From NCBI RefSeq assembly GCF_008711285.1, contig NZ_VXDC01000002.1, positions 1 through 64,000 on the forward strand: a DNA stretch of 64,000 bases. Direction: 5' to 3'. The position numbers and the translations under genes are program-made. The stretch comes from Roseibium aquae (lineage in GTDB: Bacteria; Pseudomonadota; Alphaproteobacteria; Rhizobiales; Stappiaceae). Below, one piece after another: positions 54,052 to 63,448 of this stretch. The notes under the pieces are model-generated. The model saw only the letters and a program-made list of their open reading frames with translations. It ran no database searches and was not told the origin of the DNA. Every line of letters begins with the position of its first letter. Within the stretch, counting starts at the first letter, position 1.

Positions 54052-54184
54052 ATTCTTCTCCTTTTCGCCGCACGGACAATGCCCGCCAGCCTTAACGGCC
54101 CCTTAAATCGCCGCAATGTACGGTCATGCCGGGGAAAACAGCAAGACACCGGTTCTGTTGGGACAGGGGTAGATCAGTACGCCC

Positions 54185-56371
54185 ATGGCAGGCAAGTCCA
54201 AGCGCGGCCAGCGTATCGAGCCGACTTTGAAATCATCTCGTGCCGGAGACCTGAATGTCCGGCCAACCGCGCGGGATCGCGCGGCTGTCGGCTTGCCAGC
54301 AGGCAAGCAATCCAAGAAGCAGAGCGGACCGTCCGAGAAAAAGCCTTCCCGGACCGGAACAAAGCCGTCCAAGGGCCGGTCGGGCTCCGATCGCCGCAAG
54401 ACCACGAAAAGGCGGCGCAGGGCCGGGGGCTCCGGCGGCTGGATCAGCACCCTTTTGAAGCGCACTGTCTATTGGGGCGCCGTGCTTGGCATCTGGGCCG
54501 GTATCGCGGTCATTGGTGTGATTGGCTATTACGCCGCGCATCTGCCTCCCACCTCAGAATGGGCGGTTCCAGCCCGGCCGCCGAATGTCAAGATTGTTTC
54601 GGTGACGGGTGAACTGATCGCAAACAGGGGCGATACAGGCGGAGAGGCCGTCCGGCTGGAGCAGTTGCCACCCTATCTGCCCAATGCCGTGATCGCGATC
54701 GAGGACAGGCGTTTCCGCTCCCATATCGGTGTCGATCCGATCGGATTGGCCCGGGCCGCCTTCGTCAATCTGATGGAGGGCCGGGTGGCGCAGGGCGGCT
54801 CGACGCTGACCCAACAGCTGGCCAAGAACCTCTTCCTGCAACCCGACCGGACAATGAAACGCAAGGTGCAGGAACTGGTTCTGGCGTTCTGGCTGGAGGC
54901 GGAATTCTCCAAGGACGAAATCCTGGAAATGTACCTGAACCGGGTCTATCTCGGCGCCGGTGCGTATGGTGTCGATGCCGCGGCCCGGCGCTATTTCGGC
55001 AAATCCGCGCGACTGTTGACCGTTGCCGAATCGGCGACGCTCGCCGGGCTCTTGAAGGCCCCATCCCGCTTCTCCCCGACCCGCAACCCGGATCTGGCGG
55101 AACAAAGGGCCCAAGTCGTTCTGATGGCTATGCATGAAGAGGGCTATATCACCTCCAATGAAGCCAAGATGGCCATCGCCAACCCGGCGGCCGTGGTCAC
55201 GCGGTACACGACGGCATCCAAGAACTATGCGGCCGACTACGTAATGGATGTTCTGCCGCACTTTATCGGCGCGCTCGACAGCGACATCATCGTCGACACC
55301 ACGATTGACCTGAAAACACAGGAGGACGCGGAGAAGGCCCTGCGCGACGCCCTTGCGGCAAACGGTGCCGAATACCGCGTCACACAGGGCGCGATCGTTA
55401 CGCTCGACACGGCAGGCGCCATCCGGGCCATGGTCGGTGGCGCGAACTATGCCAAAAGCCAGTTCAACCGTGCGGCCTATGCGAAACGGCAACCCGGCTC
55501 CGCCTTCAAACCCTTTGTCTATCTGGCGGCTCTGGAGAGCGGGCTTACCGCGTCCACGATCCGGCAGGATCAGCCCGTTTCCTTCGGAGGCTGGGCCCCA
55601 AGAAACTATACAAAGGAACACTACGGACCGGTGTCCCTTACACGCGCCCTCAGCATGTCGCTCAACACGGTGGCGGCACAGCTTGCGCATGAGGTCGGTG
55701 TGAAAGTGGTCGTCAACACCTCGAAAAAAATGGGCATCACCTCCGATCTCAGCAACAACCTGTCGATCTCGCTTGGCACGTCGGAGGTTACGCCACTCGA
55801 AATCGCCAGTGCCTATGTGCCGTTTTCGAATGGCGGGTATGGGGTCCTGCCCCATGTGATCCGCCAGATCCGCACAGTCGATGGCGAGGTGCTTTACGCG
55901 CGCAGCGGCGAAGGGCGCGGGCGCGTGATCTCCCGGCAAACCGTTGGCGAAATGAACATGATGATGCGCGAGACATTGCTGACCGGAACCGGGCGGGCGG
56001 CACAGCTGGAAAGCGGGCGTCCCGCCGGGGGCAAGACCGGAACGACCCAGAATTTCCGCGATGCCTGGTTCATCGGCTATACTGGGAATCTGACAACTGC
56101 GGTCTGGATCGGAAACGACGACAACTCCCCAACCAAAAAGGCCACCGGCGGAAATCTGCCCGCCGAGATCTGGCGCGAAACCATGGACCGGGCGCATCAG
56201 GGCTTCCCGGTTGCCGAGCTGCCCGGCATTCCGGCCGCTCCCGTCATGGTCGCAAGACCAGCGGATTCAGGACCTTCCAGAACCAATGGCGAAGACGGCA
56301 CTCTTGTGATGCCCGAAGCCACCGCGGGCCGCGGGCCGCTGGATCTGTTCAGAACCCTTTTCGGAGGCTGA
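54185..56371 (+). CDS. Class A penicillin-binding protein (PBP1A family)
   Basis: Bifunctional peptidoglycan synthase: glycosyltransferase polymerises lipid II and transpeptidase cross-links. The 728 residues begin with a long basic, Ser/Lys-rich cytoplasmic tail (about 1-85) and one membrane helix (about 92-118). Glu173 (AIEDRRFRSH) and GGSTLTQQLAKNLFL mark the glycosyltransferase; Ser439 (RQPGSAFKPF, SxxK), SLN and KTGTTQNFRDAW mark the transpeptidase. The tail and the PBP1C-like spacing are of the Rhizobiales PBP1A type. The neighbour is a metalloprotease on the other strand, 16 bp away. Confidence 0.94.
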   Translation: MAGKSKRGQRIEPTLKSSRAGDLNVRPTARDRAAVGLPAGKQSKKQSGPSEKKPSRTGTKPSKGRSGSDRRKTTKRRRRAGGSGGWISTLLKRTVYWGAVLGIWAGIAVIGVIGYYAAHLPPTSEWAVPARPPNVKIVSVTGELIANRGDTGGEAVRLEQLPPYLPNAVIAIEDRRFRSHIGVDPIGLARAAFVNLMEGRVAQGGSTLTQQLAKNLFLQPDRTMKRKVQELVLAFWLEAEFSKDEILEMYLNRVYLGAGAYGVDAAARRYFGKSARLLTVAESATLAGLLKAPSRFSPTRNPDLAEQRAQVVLMAMHEEGYITSNEAKMAIANPAAVVTRYTTASKNYAADYVMDVLPHFIGALDSDIIVDTTIDLKTQEDAEKALRDALAANGAEYRVTQGAIVTLDTAGAIRAMVGGANYAKSQFNRAAYAKRQPGSAFKPFVYLAALESGLTASTIRQDQPVSFGGWAPRNYTKEHYGPVSLTRALSMSLNTVAAQLAHEVGVKVVVNTSKKMGITSDLSNNLSISLGTSEVTPLEIASAYVPFSNGGYGVLPHVIRQIRTVDGEVLYARSGEGRGRVISRQTVGEMNMMMRETLLTGTGRAAQLESGRPAGGKTGTTQNFRDAWFIGYTGNLTTAVWIGNDDNSPTKKATGGNLPAEIWRETMDRAHQGFPVAELPGIPAAPVMVARPADSGPSRTNGEDGTLVMPEATAGRGPLDLFRTLFGG

Positions 56372-56387
56372 GAGCGTCCCGGATCTG

Positions 56388-57125
56388 TTACCCATGCGCG
56401 TGGAGATGAGATCCATAGGTCTTCAGCCATCTGCGCGCATGCGGCGTTTGCGGCGCCAATTGCTCGCACAACCGCCAGAAGCGGGCCGAATGATTCATTT
56501 CCACGAGATGGGCCACCTCATGGGCCGCGACATAGTCGAGGATTTCGGGCGGGGCGAGGATCAAACGCCAGGAAAAGGATAAACGGCCGGTCGAGGTACA
56601 GGACCCCCACCGGCTTCTCGTGTCCCGCACGCTCAGACCGGTTATCGTCTTGCCTATGGTCCGGGCATGCTGATCGGCGATCCGCGTCAAATCGGACCTT
56701 GCCTCCTTCTTCAGGTAGGCGAGGACTTTCCGGGGGATGTGCGCGGTTTCACCGGGCACCAGCAACTGTGGCCCGGCATCGTCCGAATGGTTCGCAGACA
56801 CGATCCCGCGCAGCCCACCAGTCGGCACGATCAAATGAGGCTTGCCGCGCACAGGAACCAGATTGCCCGCGACCAGGGGAACGGGCGCCGGCCGGTCGAC
56901 CAGACGATCCCGCAGCCAACCAAGATGTTGCAGGAGAAACTTTTCGGCCCTTGTTCGTGAGCCATTTTCCGGAACCGTCAAAACCGGTCCAGAGTGGTCG
57001 GGCGGAACACGGAGAAGATAACGGCGAGCTCTTGAATCGCGGCGCAAACGAACCCGCATAGGCGGACCGTCTCCAGCGTCAATGTCAAGATGCTCGGGCA
57101 AGGGACGGGTAAAGAACCGGCTCAT
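56388..57125 (-). CDS. M48/YgjP-type zinc metalloprotease (DUF45)
   Basis: A 245-residue protein with the zinc motif HEVAH in YVAAHEVAHLVEMNHSARFW (near 195-215), of the SprT/YgjP (DUF45) group. It also shows RSRWGSCTSTGRLSFSWRLILAPPEILDYV, the segment directly before the motif in this family. There is no signal peptide, so it is probably cytoplasmic. The substrate is unknown. The start is a plain ATG at 57125; the stop converges on the PBP gene. Confidence 0.88.
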   Translation of the reverse strand: MSRFFTRPLPEHLDIDAGDGPPMRVRLRRDSRARRYLLRVPPDHSGPVLTVPENGSRTRAEKFLLQHLGWLRDRLVDRPAPVPLVAGNLVPVRGKPHLIVPTGGLRGIVSANHSDDAGPQLLVPGETAHIPRKVLAYLKKEARSDLTRIADQHARTIGKTITGLSVRDTRSRWGSCTSTGRLSFSWRLILAPPEILDYVAAHEVAHLVEMNHSARFWRLCEQLAPQTPHARRWLKTYGSHLHAHG

Positions 57126-57209
57126 GGATCCTTGAAAAATTGCGAATCACCAAGTCCAGTGTGCCGGAATTGCCGGTCAGATGCCTCACGTTTTTAGTCC
57201 GAAAAGGAC

Positions 57210-57235
57210 GAAGGCGGCGCATGAGCGCCGCCTTC
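57210..57235 (-). terminator. Strong hairpin after the DUF2852 gene
   Basis: An 11-bp perfect stem (GAAGGCGGCGC / GCGCCGCCTTC) with a 4-nt loop lies 22 bp after the DUF2852 stop. On the minus strand it is followed by GTCCTTTTC, a weak T-run. It is the most stable hairpin in this part of the window. Confidence 0.6.
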
Positions 57236-57257
57236 GGTCAAGTCAACGCTCACCGGA

Positions 57258-57677
57258 TCAACGCATGTCCGGCGAAGGTCCACGTCCACGATCTGACATG
57301 AACCGATCGAACTCTTCCTGGTCCCGCGCCCGGCGCAGATCTCTTAGAAACTCGTCGAATTCGGACCGCATCGCGTCGAGCTTCGCGCGTTCTTCCTCAA
57401 GACGCTTTAGTTCGCGCTCACGGTATTCGTCAAAGGCCACATTACCGGTCCGGCTCTGGAACCCGGTCTGACCCATCCGGTCCACGGCATCCTTCATTGG
57501 GCTCGTCCTCCACTGATCCTTGGCGTCGCGGGCCATTTCATGGAAGCGGTCGCCCCACAAGATGTAAGCCAGCATAGCAAGGCCCAGCGGCCAGAACACC
57601 ACGAACCCAAGGACCATCAAAGCGATGGTGGCCGGGGTCCATGCCGGTCTAATCATAGATGTCGTTGCTGTCGTCAT
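57258..57677 (-). CDS. DUF2852 domain protein
   Basis: A 139-residue protein of a family found mainly in alphaproteobacteria. One membrane segment (ATIALMVLGFVVFWPLGLAMLAYILWGDRF, about 12-40) is followed by a strongly charged helical, coiled-coil-like region (FDEYRERELKRLEEERAKLDAMRSEFDEFLRDLRRARDQEEFDRFM). No activity is known. The ATG at 57677 follows GGATAGGA; the in-frame codon upstream that could also start is TTG. It is followed by the strong hairpin and preceded by phaZ's 3' end on the same strand (175 bp away). Confidence 0.9.
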   Translation of the reverse strand: MTTATTSMIRPAWTPATIALMVLGFVVFWPLGLAMLAYILWGDRFHEMARDAKDQWRTSPMKDAVDRMGQTGFQSRTGNVAFDEYRERELKRLEEERAKLDAMRSEFDEFLRDLRRARDQEEFDRFMSDRGRGPSPDMR

Positions 57678-57852
57678 CGTCCTATCCAAGTCAAACCATC
57701 AACAATCAGGACATGGTGGCCGGAACACCGCCGTTCAAGCTTGTATGGCGCGATTTGGTTCCGCACCGGGGAGGATTGACGGCAAAAGGCCCCGCGGTGT
57801 CTCGCGGGGCCCAGATGCGTGGCCTGGCGCCAACAGGGCGACAACCCGGATG

Positions 57853-59400
57853 TCAGCCAACCGCCTCGGACAGTTTGCGCGCTTGTTCAATCCAACCGTC
57901 ACGGGCCATCCGGCCACGAAAATCAAGCTTGGAATCAAGCGCTTCGATCTGTTCGTCCGTCAGCCCGGCAATCTGCCAATAGTGGAAAATGCCCGCCTCA
58001 TTGAGCGCCGTTTCAAGTTTCGGCCCAACGCCGCTGATCGCTTTCAAATCGTCGGCCACACCCTGCGGACGGGCAAGGAGGATTTTTTCAAGAGAGGCAC
58101 CGGCCGCAGCACGGTTCTGCACCTTTTCTGGTGCCGCCGGGATCGCCCTTGGGGCAGTCCCGCTCTTCCCGGTGGTCGGATGGGACCGGATGAAATCCAT
58201 CACCCGCGGGCAGATCTCGGCACGCCAGCGCGATCCATTGAAGACCCCGTAATGGCCGACACTCGGCTGCTCGTAATGGGCTTTCATGTCGTCGGGAAGG
58301 TTCGTGCACAGATCGTGGGCCGCTTTGGTCTGACCCCGACCGGTGATGTCGTCCTTCTCTCCCTCGACTGTCAAAAGGGCGGTCCGGCGGATCTTCGTGC
58401 AATCGACCGGCGTGTCCCCATGCATCATCTTGCCCATCGGCAGGGAGTGTTCGATGAAAACGGTTTCAACCGTCTGCAGGTAGAATTCGGCCGTCAGATC
58501 CATGACAGCGAGATACTCATCATAGAATTCACGGTGCTTTTCCGCGCTATCCCCGTCCCCTTCGATAAGGTGCTGGAAGAATTCACGGTGCGCCGAGACA
58601 TGCCGGTCCAGGTTCATGGACATGAAGCCGGACAGCTGGAGGAAACCAGGATAGACCTCCCGCATGAAGCCCGGGTGCGGGAAGGGAACCTGCATCACGA
58701 CATTGCGCCGGAACCAGTCGATCCCTTTGCTCACCGCCAGATCATTCACCGCTGTCGGGGCGACCCGGGTGTCGATCGGTCCGCCCATCAACGTCATGGT
58801 CGCAGGCACATAGGGGTCGTCCAGGCCTTCCATGACCGCGACCGCAGCCAAGACCGGAACGGACGGCTGGCACACCCCAAGGATATGCGTATCCGGGCCC
58901 AGGAAATGCAGCATCGAGATCAAATAGTCGATGTAGTCGTCCAGATCGAATTTCCCGTCCTGCAGTGGGACCATGCGGGCATCGATCCAGTCTGTTATGT
59001 AGACATCGGCCTTGGGCAACAGAGCTTCGACCGTGCCGCGAAGAAGTGTCGCGTAATGCCCGGACATGGGCGCAACAATCAGGATTTTCGGATCCTTTCG
59101 GTACGACGAAGTGCCCCGCTCGAAATGGATCAGATCACAGAACGGCCGGCTCCACACCACGGTTTCCCGGACCGGAACCCGCACCCCGCTGACGGTCGTA
59201 TCATTCAGTCCGAATTCCGGCTTTCCATAGCGCCGGGTAATGCGCTCAAGGACTTCGCATCCGGCCGCGATCGACCTGCCAAGATCCGTATGACTCCAGG
59301 GATTCAGAGGATTTTGGAAATACAAGCGGGTCATGTCTGCCGCTGCGCGAACAGGCCCCATGGCGGCATGGTTGATCTCGTAAAATTGGTAATACGGCAA
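57853..59400 (-). CDS. phaZ: Intracellular polyhydroxyalkanoate depolymerase PhaZ with a C-terminal helix-hairpin-helix extension
   Basis: Degrades stored poly-3-hydroxybutyrate inside the cell. Residues about 1-410 form the intracellular PHA depolymerase, with the nucleophile Cys177 in ILGVCQPSVP and a strong YQFYEINHAAMGPVRAAADMTR start. After a Pro/Ala-rich linker, the last 65 or so residues (DDLKAISGVGPKLETALNEAGIFHYWQIAGL...) match the helix-hairpin-helix domain found at the ends of rhizobial NuoE and related proteins. The total of 515 residues is longer than a plain PhaZ. The start codon is TTG, preceded by AAGGAG. PhaR-like boxes lie upstream. No phaC or phaR gene is in the window. Confidence 0.93.
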   Translation of the reverse strand: MPYYQFYEINHAAMGPVRAAADMTRLYFQNPLNPWSHTDLGRSIAAGCEVLERITRRYGKPEFGLNDTTVSGVRVPVRETVVWSRPFCDLIHFERGTSSYRKDPKILIVAPMSGHYATLLRGTVEALLPKADVYITDWIDARMVPLQDGKFDLDDYIDYLISMLHFLGPDTHILGVCQPSVPVLAAVAVMEGLDDPYVPATMTLMGGPIDTRVAPTAVNDLAVSKGIDWFRRNVVMQVPFPHPGFMREVYPGFLQLSGFMSMNLDRHVSAHREFFQHLIEGDGDSAEKHREFYDEYLAVMDLTAEFYLQTVETVFIEHSLPMGKMMHGDTPVDCTKIRRTALLTVEGEKDDITGRGQTKAAHDLCTNLPDDMKAHYEQPSVGHYGVFNGSRWRAEICPRVMDFIRSHPTTGKSGTAPRAIPAAPEKVQNRAAAGASLEKILLARPQGVADDLKAISGVGPKLETALNEAGIFHYWQIAGLTDEQIEALDSKLDFRGRMARDGWIEQARKLSEAVG

Positions 59401-59469
59401 GCACCCAACTCCTTAGTATCGGACAGATCTGCCGAGATCTTCACATGTGACAGACCAAAGACACTTCTT

Positions 59470-59480
59470 CTGCATTGCAG
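59470..59480. promoter_or_regulatory. PhaR-like box (CTGC-N3-GCAG) upstream of phaZ
   Basis: CTGCATTGCAG is a perfect match to the TGC-rich CTGC-N3-GCAG site bound by PhaR in Paracoccus. It lies 70 bp upstream of the phaZ start codon, inside the probable promoter region. Confidence 0.6.
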
Positions 59481-59574
59481 CATGATAGCGGCAAACAGGC
59501 ATGGGCTGCAATACTGCTATGGTTCACCCCAAATCGAGCGGCGGGCCACGACTTCTCACCGGCGACGGATGTTA

Positions 59575-59585
59575 TTGCAATGCAA
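59575..59585. promoter_or_regulatory. Second TGC-type palindrome upstream of phaZ
   Basis: TTGCAATGCAA is an 11-bp perfect palindrome of the same TGC-N3-GCA type, 105 bp further upstream. It differs from the PhaR consensus in the outer base. The remaining 59401-59653 carries no gene I can see. Confidence 0.45.
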
Positions 59586-59653
59586 CAGATTTTTTGAAAT
59601 GGTATTCAAAACAAAACCGTAAGGCTGGTGTCGATCGACGTCAAAACGCGGGT

Positions 59654-60826
59654 TCAGGCTGCAAGATCCGCAACCACCGCATCCAGCACCATCATTCCGT
59701 CCCGTGTGACCCGAACCCGGTTTTCCCCGAGTTTCTCGATCATGCCGTGCTCTATCAGAGCCGAAATGCGGCGCGGGTCGACTTTTCTGTGAGCCAGGCT
59801 TTCGAACCGGTTCAAGTCGATACCCTCCGACAATCGAAGGCCCATCAAGAGATATTCATCGCCTTGCTCTTCCTCCAGCAAGCCCTGGTCCTCAATCTTG
59901 CCGTGACCATGCCGTTCGACGTTCTCAAGCCAGTTCTCAGGGTTCGGCTCGATGGAGGTTGCCCGTTTGGTCGCCCCAACCGTGAGGCGCCCATGGGCTC
60001 CTGGCCCGACGCCGACATAGTCCCCATAGCGCCAATAGACCAGATTGTGCTGGCATTCCGCCCCGGGCAGCGCATGGTTCGACACCTCGTAGGCGCGCAT
60101 GCCGCGCGCTTCGGTCACTTCCTGCGTCAGGGTGTAGAACTCAGCCCCTAGGTCCGGGTCCGGCACTGTCAGTTTGCCCGCCTTGTAGAGCGTGTAGAAC
60201 GGCGTGCCTTCCTCGATGGTCAGCTGGTAAAGCGAGAGGTGATCGGCCGCCAGATCAAGAGCCTGGTCAAGCTCGCTGCGCCAAGCGTCCAGAGTCTGGT
60301 GCGGCCGCGCGTAAATCAGGTCGAATGACAGGCGCGGAAAAGTCGCCCGTGCGGTTTCAATTGCCTGCAGCGCTGCCTTTACGTCGTGCAACCGGCCCAG
60401 AAGGCGCAAGTCGCGGTCATCGAGCGATTGCACCCCGAGCGACACACGGTTGACGCCGGCTGCCCGGTAGCCCTTGAACCGCTCGGCCTCGACGCTGGAA
60501 GGGTTGGCCTCAAGTGAAATTTCCGCCGTCCCATCCACGCTCCAGAAACCGGAAATCGCCGTCAGGATGCGCTCGACGGTGCGAGGCTGCATCAATGACG
60601 GAGTGCCGCCACCCAGAAAGATCGAATTGACCGTCCGGCCTTTCGTCAAATCGGCGAAATGGGCGAGTTCGCGCTCAAAGGCGGCGGCATATCGATCCTG
60701 ATCCACCGGCTGGTGGCGGACATGGGAATTGAAGTCGCAATAGGGACATTTGGCCGCGCAGAACGGCCAGTGAACATAGATCCCGAAACCACCTTCCGGA
60801 TTGCCAGGAACCGGGTTCCCCATCAT
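59654..60826 (-). CDS. hemW: HemW, radical-SAM heme chaperone
   Basis: A radical SAM protein long misannotated as oxygen-independent coproporphyrinogen oxidase; HemW binds heme and inserts it into respiratory enzymes. From the ATG at 60826 it has 390 residues. Cys23, Cys27 and Cys30 ([14 protein letters not shown]) bind the 4Fe-4S cluster. [30 protein letters not shown] and QHNLVYWR follow, and the HemN-specific extra cysteine is absent, as expected for HemW. The start overlaps the rdgB stop (ATGA); a second ATG is one codon on. It is the third gene of rph-rdgB-hemW. Confidence 0.95.
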   Translation of the reverse strand: MMGNPVPGNPEGGFGIYVHWPFCAAKCPYCDFNSHVRHQPVDQDRYAAAFERELAHFADLTKGRTVNSIFLGGGTPSLMQPRTVERILTAISGFWSVDGTAEISLEANPSSVEAERFKGYRAAGVNRVSLGVQSLDDRDLRLLGRLHDVKAALQAIETARATFPRLSFDLIYARPHQTLDAWRSELDQALDLAADHLSLYQLTIEEGTPFYTLYKAGKLTVPDPDLGAEFYTLTQEVTEARGMRAYEVSNHALPGAECQHNLVYWRYGDYVGVGPGAHGRLTVGATKRATSIEPNPENWLENVERHGHGKIEDQGLLEEEQGDEYLLMGLRLSEGIDLNRFESLAHRKVDPRRISALIEHGMIEKLGENRVRVTRDGMMVLDAVVADLAA

Positions 60827-61464
60827 GCCTCCAGACAGGCTTTGACAAGTTTCTGGAACGCTCGGGCCCGATGGGACAATGCCGGTTTGGTGCTGGACCA
60901 ACCGTGTTTTTCCTGGGAGCTCATCTGCCCGAAGGTGCGCGTATGTCCGTCCGGACGGAACATCGGATCATAGCCGAAGCCCTGCTCACCGAGAGGAGGC
61001 CAGACCAGATCGCCCTTCACCTCGCCGCGGAAAAACTCCGTATGCCCGTCCGGCCAGCACAGGCACAACACGGCCACGAAGGAGGCCCGTCGGCCAGCAG
61101 GGTCGGCCCCGGCCATTTGCTGCACTTTTTCTTCGACATTGCGCATCGCCATGGCGAAGTCCTTGTCCGGACCCGCCCAGCGCGCGGAATAAATGCCGGG
61201 ATCGCCCGCCAGCGCGTCGACGCAAAACCCGCTGTCATCCGCCAGGGCCGGCAAACCGGATGCCCGCGCGGCAGCAACCGCCTTCAACTCGGCATTCGCC
61301 TCGAATGTGGTCCCCGTTTCCTCCGGTTCGGGAAGATCGAGCTCGCTTGCCGAGACGACGTCAAACCCGTAGGGCTCCAGGAGTTCCAGGATCTCCCGCA
61401 CCTTCCCCGCGTTGTGACTGGCGACAACGAGGCGCCCCGGCTCAAGCTTGCGATGGCTCATCAT
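60823..61464 (-). CDS. rdgB: RdgB, non-canonical purine NTP pyrophosphatase (ITP/XTP)
   Basis: Removes ITP, dITP and XTP from the nucleotide pool. The 213-residue product shows the family's [13 protein letters not shown] at the N-terminus, [11 protein letters not shown] (catalytic Asp) in the middle and [11 protein letters not shown] plus [10 protein letters not shown] at the C-terminus. Two consecutive ATG codons are available. It is the middle gene of rph-rdgB-hemW, an order conserved across alphaproteobacteria, and overlaps hemW by 4 bp. Confidence 0.97.
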   Translation of the reverse strand: MMSHRKLEPGRLVVASHNAGKVREILELLEPYGFDVVSASELDLPEPEETGTTFEANAELKAVAAARASGLPALADDSGFCVDALAGDPGIYSARWAGPDKDFAMAMRNVEEKVQQMAGADPAGRRASFVAVLCLCWPDGHTEFFRGEVKGDLVWPPLGEQGFGYDPMFRPDGHTRTFGQMSSQEKHGWSSTKPALSHRARAFQKLVKACLEA

Positions 61465-61477
61465 GTGTCCCGGCAGA

Positions 61478-62191
61478 TTAAAGGATGGACATTTTCTGAA
61501 GATCGACCAGTTTGGCGATGCCGGATTTTGCCAGCGCCATCATCTGGGAAAACTCTTCTTCAGAGAAGGGAACGCCTTCTGCGGTTCCTTGAATTTCCAC
61601 GATTCCTCCCGCCCCCGTCAAAACGAAATTGGCGTCGGTCTCGGCAGTGCTGTCTTCGGCGTAGTCAAGATCGAGCACGGGCGTGCCCTCGACTATGCCG
61701 CAAGAGACGGCGGCAATATGATCCTTGAGAACAGGCTTGGTCACCATGTCACGCGCCCGCATCCATTCAATGCAGTCGCGCAGCGCAACCCAGGCACCGG
61801 TGATGGCCGCGGTTCGCGTTCCCCCATCGGCTTGAAGGACATCGCAGTCCACCGAGATCTGAACCTCGCCGAGGGCCTCCAGATCGACAACCGCCCGCAG
61901 CGATCGCCCGATCAAACGCTGGATTTCCTGTGTCCGGCCGGATTGCTTTCCAGCGCTCGCCTCGCGCCGCATGCGTTCTCCGGTTGCGCGCGGCAACATG
62001 CCGTATTCTGCGGTTACCCAGCCACGCTGCTGGCCACGAAGCCAGGGCGGGACACGCTCCTCAAGGCTGGCTGTACACATGACATGCGTATCCCCGAACT
62101 TGACGAGACAGGACCCTTCTGCGTGTTTGGACACGCTGCGTTCGAGGGTGACGGCACGAAGTTCGTTGGCGGCTCGTTTTGAAGGACGCAT
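61478..62191 (-). CDS. rph: Ribonuclease PH (Rph)
   Basis: Phosphate-dependent 3'-5' exoribonuclease that trims tRNA precursors. The 237 residues begin [54 protein letters not shown], the standard Rph N-terminus, and contain [43 protein letters not shown] and [17 protein letters not shown] (metal-binding Asp residues). The start at 62191 has AGGAAG. It is divergent from hrcA and leads rph-rdgB-hemW. Confidence 0.97.
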   Translation of the reverse strand: MRPSKRAANELRAVTLERSVSKHAEGSCLVKFGDTHVMCTASLEERVPPWLRGQQRGWVTAEYGMLPRATGERMRREASAGKQSGRTQEIQRLIGRSLRAVVDLEALGEVQISVDCDVLQADGGTRTAAITGAWVALRDCIEWMRARDMVTKPVLKDHIAAVSCGIVEGTPVLDLDYAEDSTAETDANFVLTGAGGIVEIQGTAEGVPFSEEEFSQMMALAKSGIAKLVDLQKMSIL

Positions 62192-62314
62192 GTTGGCTTC
62201 CTGTTCATAGATCCAATCGCCACGGCAAGTGGAGGCGCGGCATTTCATGCGCCTTGTAGACCTGCAAAGCCCGCAAGGTAAAGCGCCGCTTGCGCTCCGT
62301 GGCGATTTTGTACC

Positions 62315-62320
62315 TATATC
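62315..62320 (+). promoter_or_regulatory. Possible -10 box of the hrcA promoter
   Basis: TATATC lies in the AT-rich part of the rph-hrcA gap. A TTGCGC 19 bp further upstream is a poor -35 match. If real, transcription would start near 62327, downstream of the first in-frame ATG codons and before the GTG codons, which supports a short HrcA. No CIRCE inverted repeat was seen here. Confidence 0.35.
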
Positions 62321-62366
62321 TTTTGAGCAGTTGTTGGTGACGCCTGTGCCAGGGAGTTCTACGCCG

Positions 62367-63413
62367 GTGAACCTCATTGATCTCGACAAAAGATCCCGGG
62401 AAATTTTTCGCTCAATTGTCGAAACCTATCTGGAGACCGGAGATCCGGTCGGCTCGCGCAATGTGTCGCGCAGCCTTGGAATGGCGCTTTCACCCGCCTC
62501 CGTCAGAAACGTAATGGCTGATCTGGAGCATATGGGACTGCTGGAGTCTCCGCATACCAGTGCCGGGCGGCTGCCGACCGAAACAGGCCTGCGGTTCTTC
62601 ATCGACGCGCTGCTGGAAGTCGGTGACCTGACCCAGGACGAACGGCGGCAGATCGAGGTTCAGGTCCGCGCCTCCCGCAACGCCAATTCTGTCGAACAAG
62701 TTCTGACCGAGGCCAGCCAGATGCTGTCCGGCCTGTCGGCCGGTGCCGGTGTCGTCCTGACCCACAAGTCCGATATCCGGTTAAAGCATATCGAATTTGT
62801 CCGGATCGAACCGCTGAAGGCCCTGACCATCCTCGTCGGTGAGGACGGGTCGGTCGAAAACCGGATCATCAATCTTCCCCCCGGCCTGCCGTCTTCCGCC
62901 CTGGTCGAAGCCGGAAACTATCTCAACTCCCACATTCGCGGACGCACCCTGAGCGAAGTCCAGTCCGAGCTGGAGAAAGCCAAAGCCGCCAATGAAGCGG
63001 AACTCGACCAACTCAGCCGCAAGGTTGTGGATGCCGGCCTTGCCGTTTGGGGTGGCGATGCAAAGGACCCGGGCACACTCATCGTTCGCGGCCGCTCGAA
63101 CCTGCTCGCCAACCTGGGTGCGGCCGAAGATCTGGAACGGATCCGGCTTCTTTTTGACGATCTTGAAAACAAGCGCGAACTGATCCAACTCCTAGGCCTT
63201 GCGGAAAGCGGGGACGGGGTGCGCATCTTCATCGGATCGGAAAACAATCTGTTTTCGCTGTCGGGCTCTTCGCTGGTTGTTTCCCCCTACCGGGACAAGG
63301 ACCAGCGGATTGTCGGCGTTCTCGGCGTCATCGGACCGACACGCCTCAACTACGCGCGGGTGATCCCGATGGTCGATTACACGGCCCGGCTGGTCAGCAA
63401 AATCCTGGGCTGA
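62367..63413 (+). CDS. hrcA: HrcA, heat-inducible transcription repressor
   Basis: Represses groESL and/or dnaK by binding CIRCE. The protein has about 348 residues from the GTG at 62367. It opens [80 protein letters not shown], the winged-helix N-terminus, and ends in the GAF-like C-terminal domain. Several starts are possible: GTG 62367 has AGGGAG ten bases upstream, GTG 62337 a weaker site, and ATG 62229 or 62247 would add an unlike N-terminus. grpE, often next to hrcA, is not in view. Confidence 0.9.
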   Translation: MNLIDLDKRSREIFRSIVETYLETGDPVGSRNVSRSLGMALSPASVRNVMADLEHMGLLESPHTSAGRLPTETGLRFFIDALLEVGDLTQDERRQIEVQVRASRNANSVEQVLTEASQMLSGLSAGAGVVLTHKSDIRLKHIEFVRIEPLKALTILVGEDGSVENRIINLPPGLPSSALVEAGNYLNSHIRGRTLSEVQSELEKAKAANEAELDQLSRKVVDAGLAVWGGDAKDPGTLIVRGRSNLLANLGAAEDLERIRLLFDDLENKRELIQLLGLAESGDGVRIFIGSENNLFSLSGSSLVVSPYRDKDQRIVGVLGVIGPTRLNYARVIPMVDYTARLVSKILG

Positions 63414-63448
63414 ACGGCCCTGTCATCGAAAACGAAAAAGAAGAGTTC

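Noticed and set aside
54554..56197. A 547-codon open frame on the minus strand
   Set aside because: Antisense to the class A PBP, whose catalytic motifs are all in the plus frame.
57625..59622. A 665-codon open frame on the plus strand
   Set aside because: It is antisense to phaZ and DUF2852 and shows low-complexity, Arg/His/Gln-rich translation with no motif.
59654..60826. Calling the radical SAM gene oxygen-independent coproporphyrinogen oxidase (HemN)
   Set aside because: The fourth cysteine and N-terminal features of HemN are absent and the gene lies in the rph-rdgB-hemW context.
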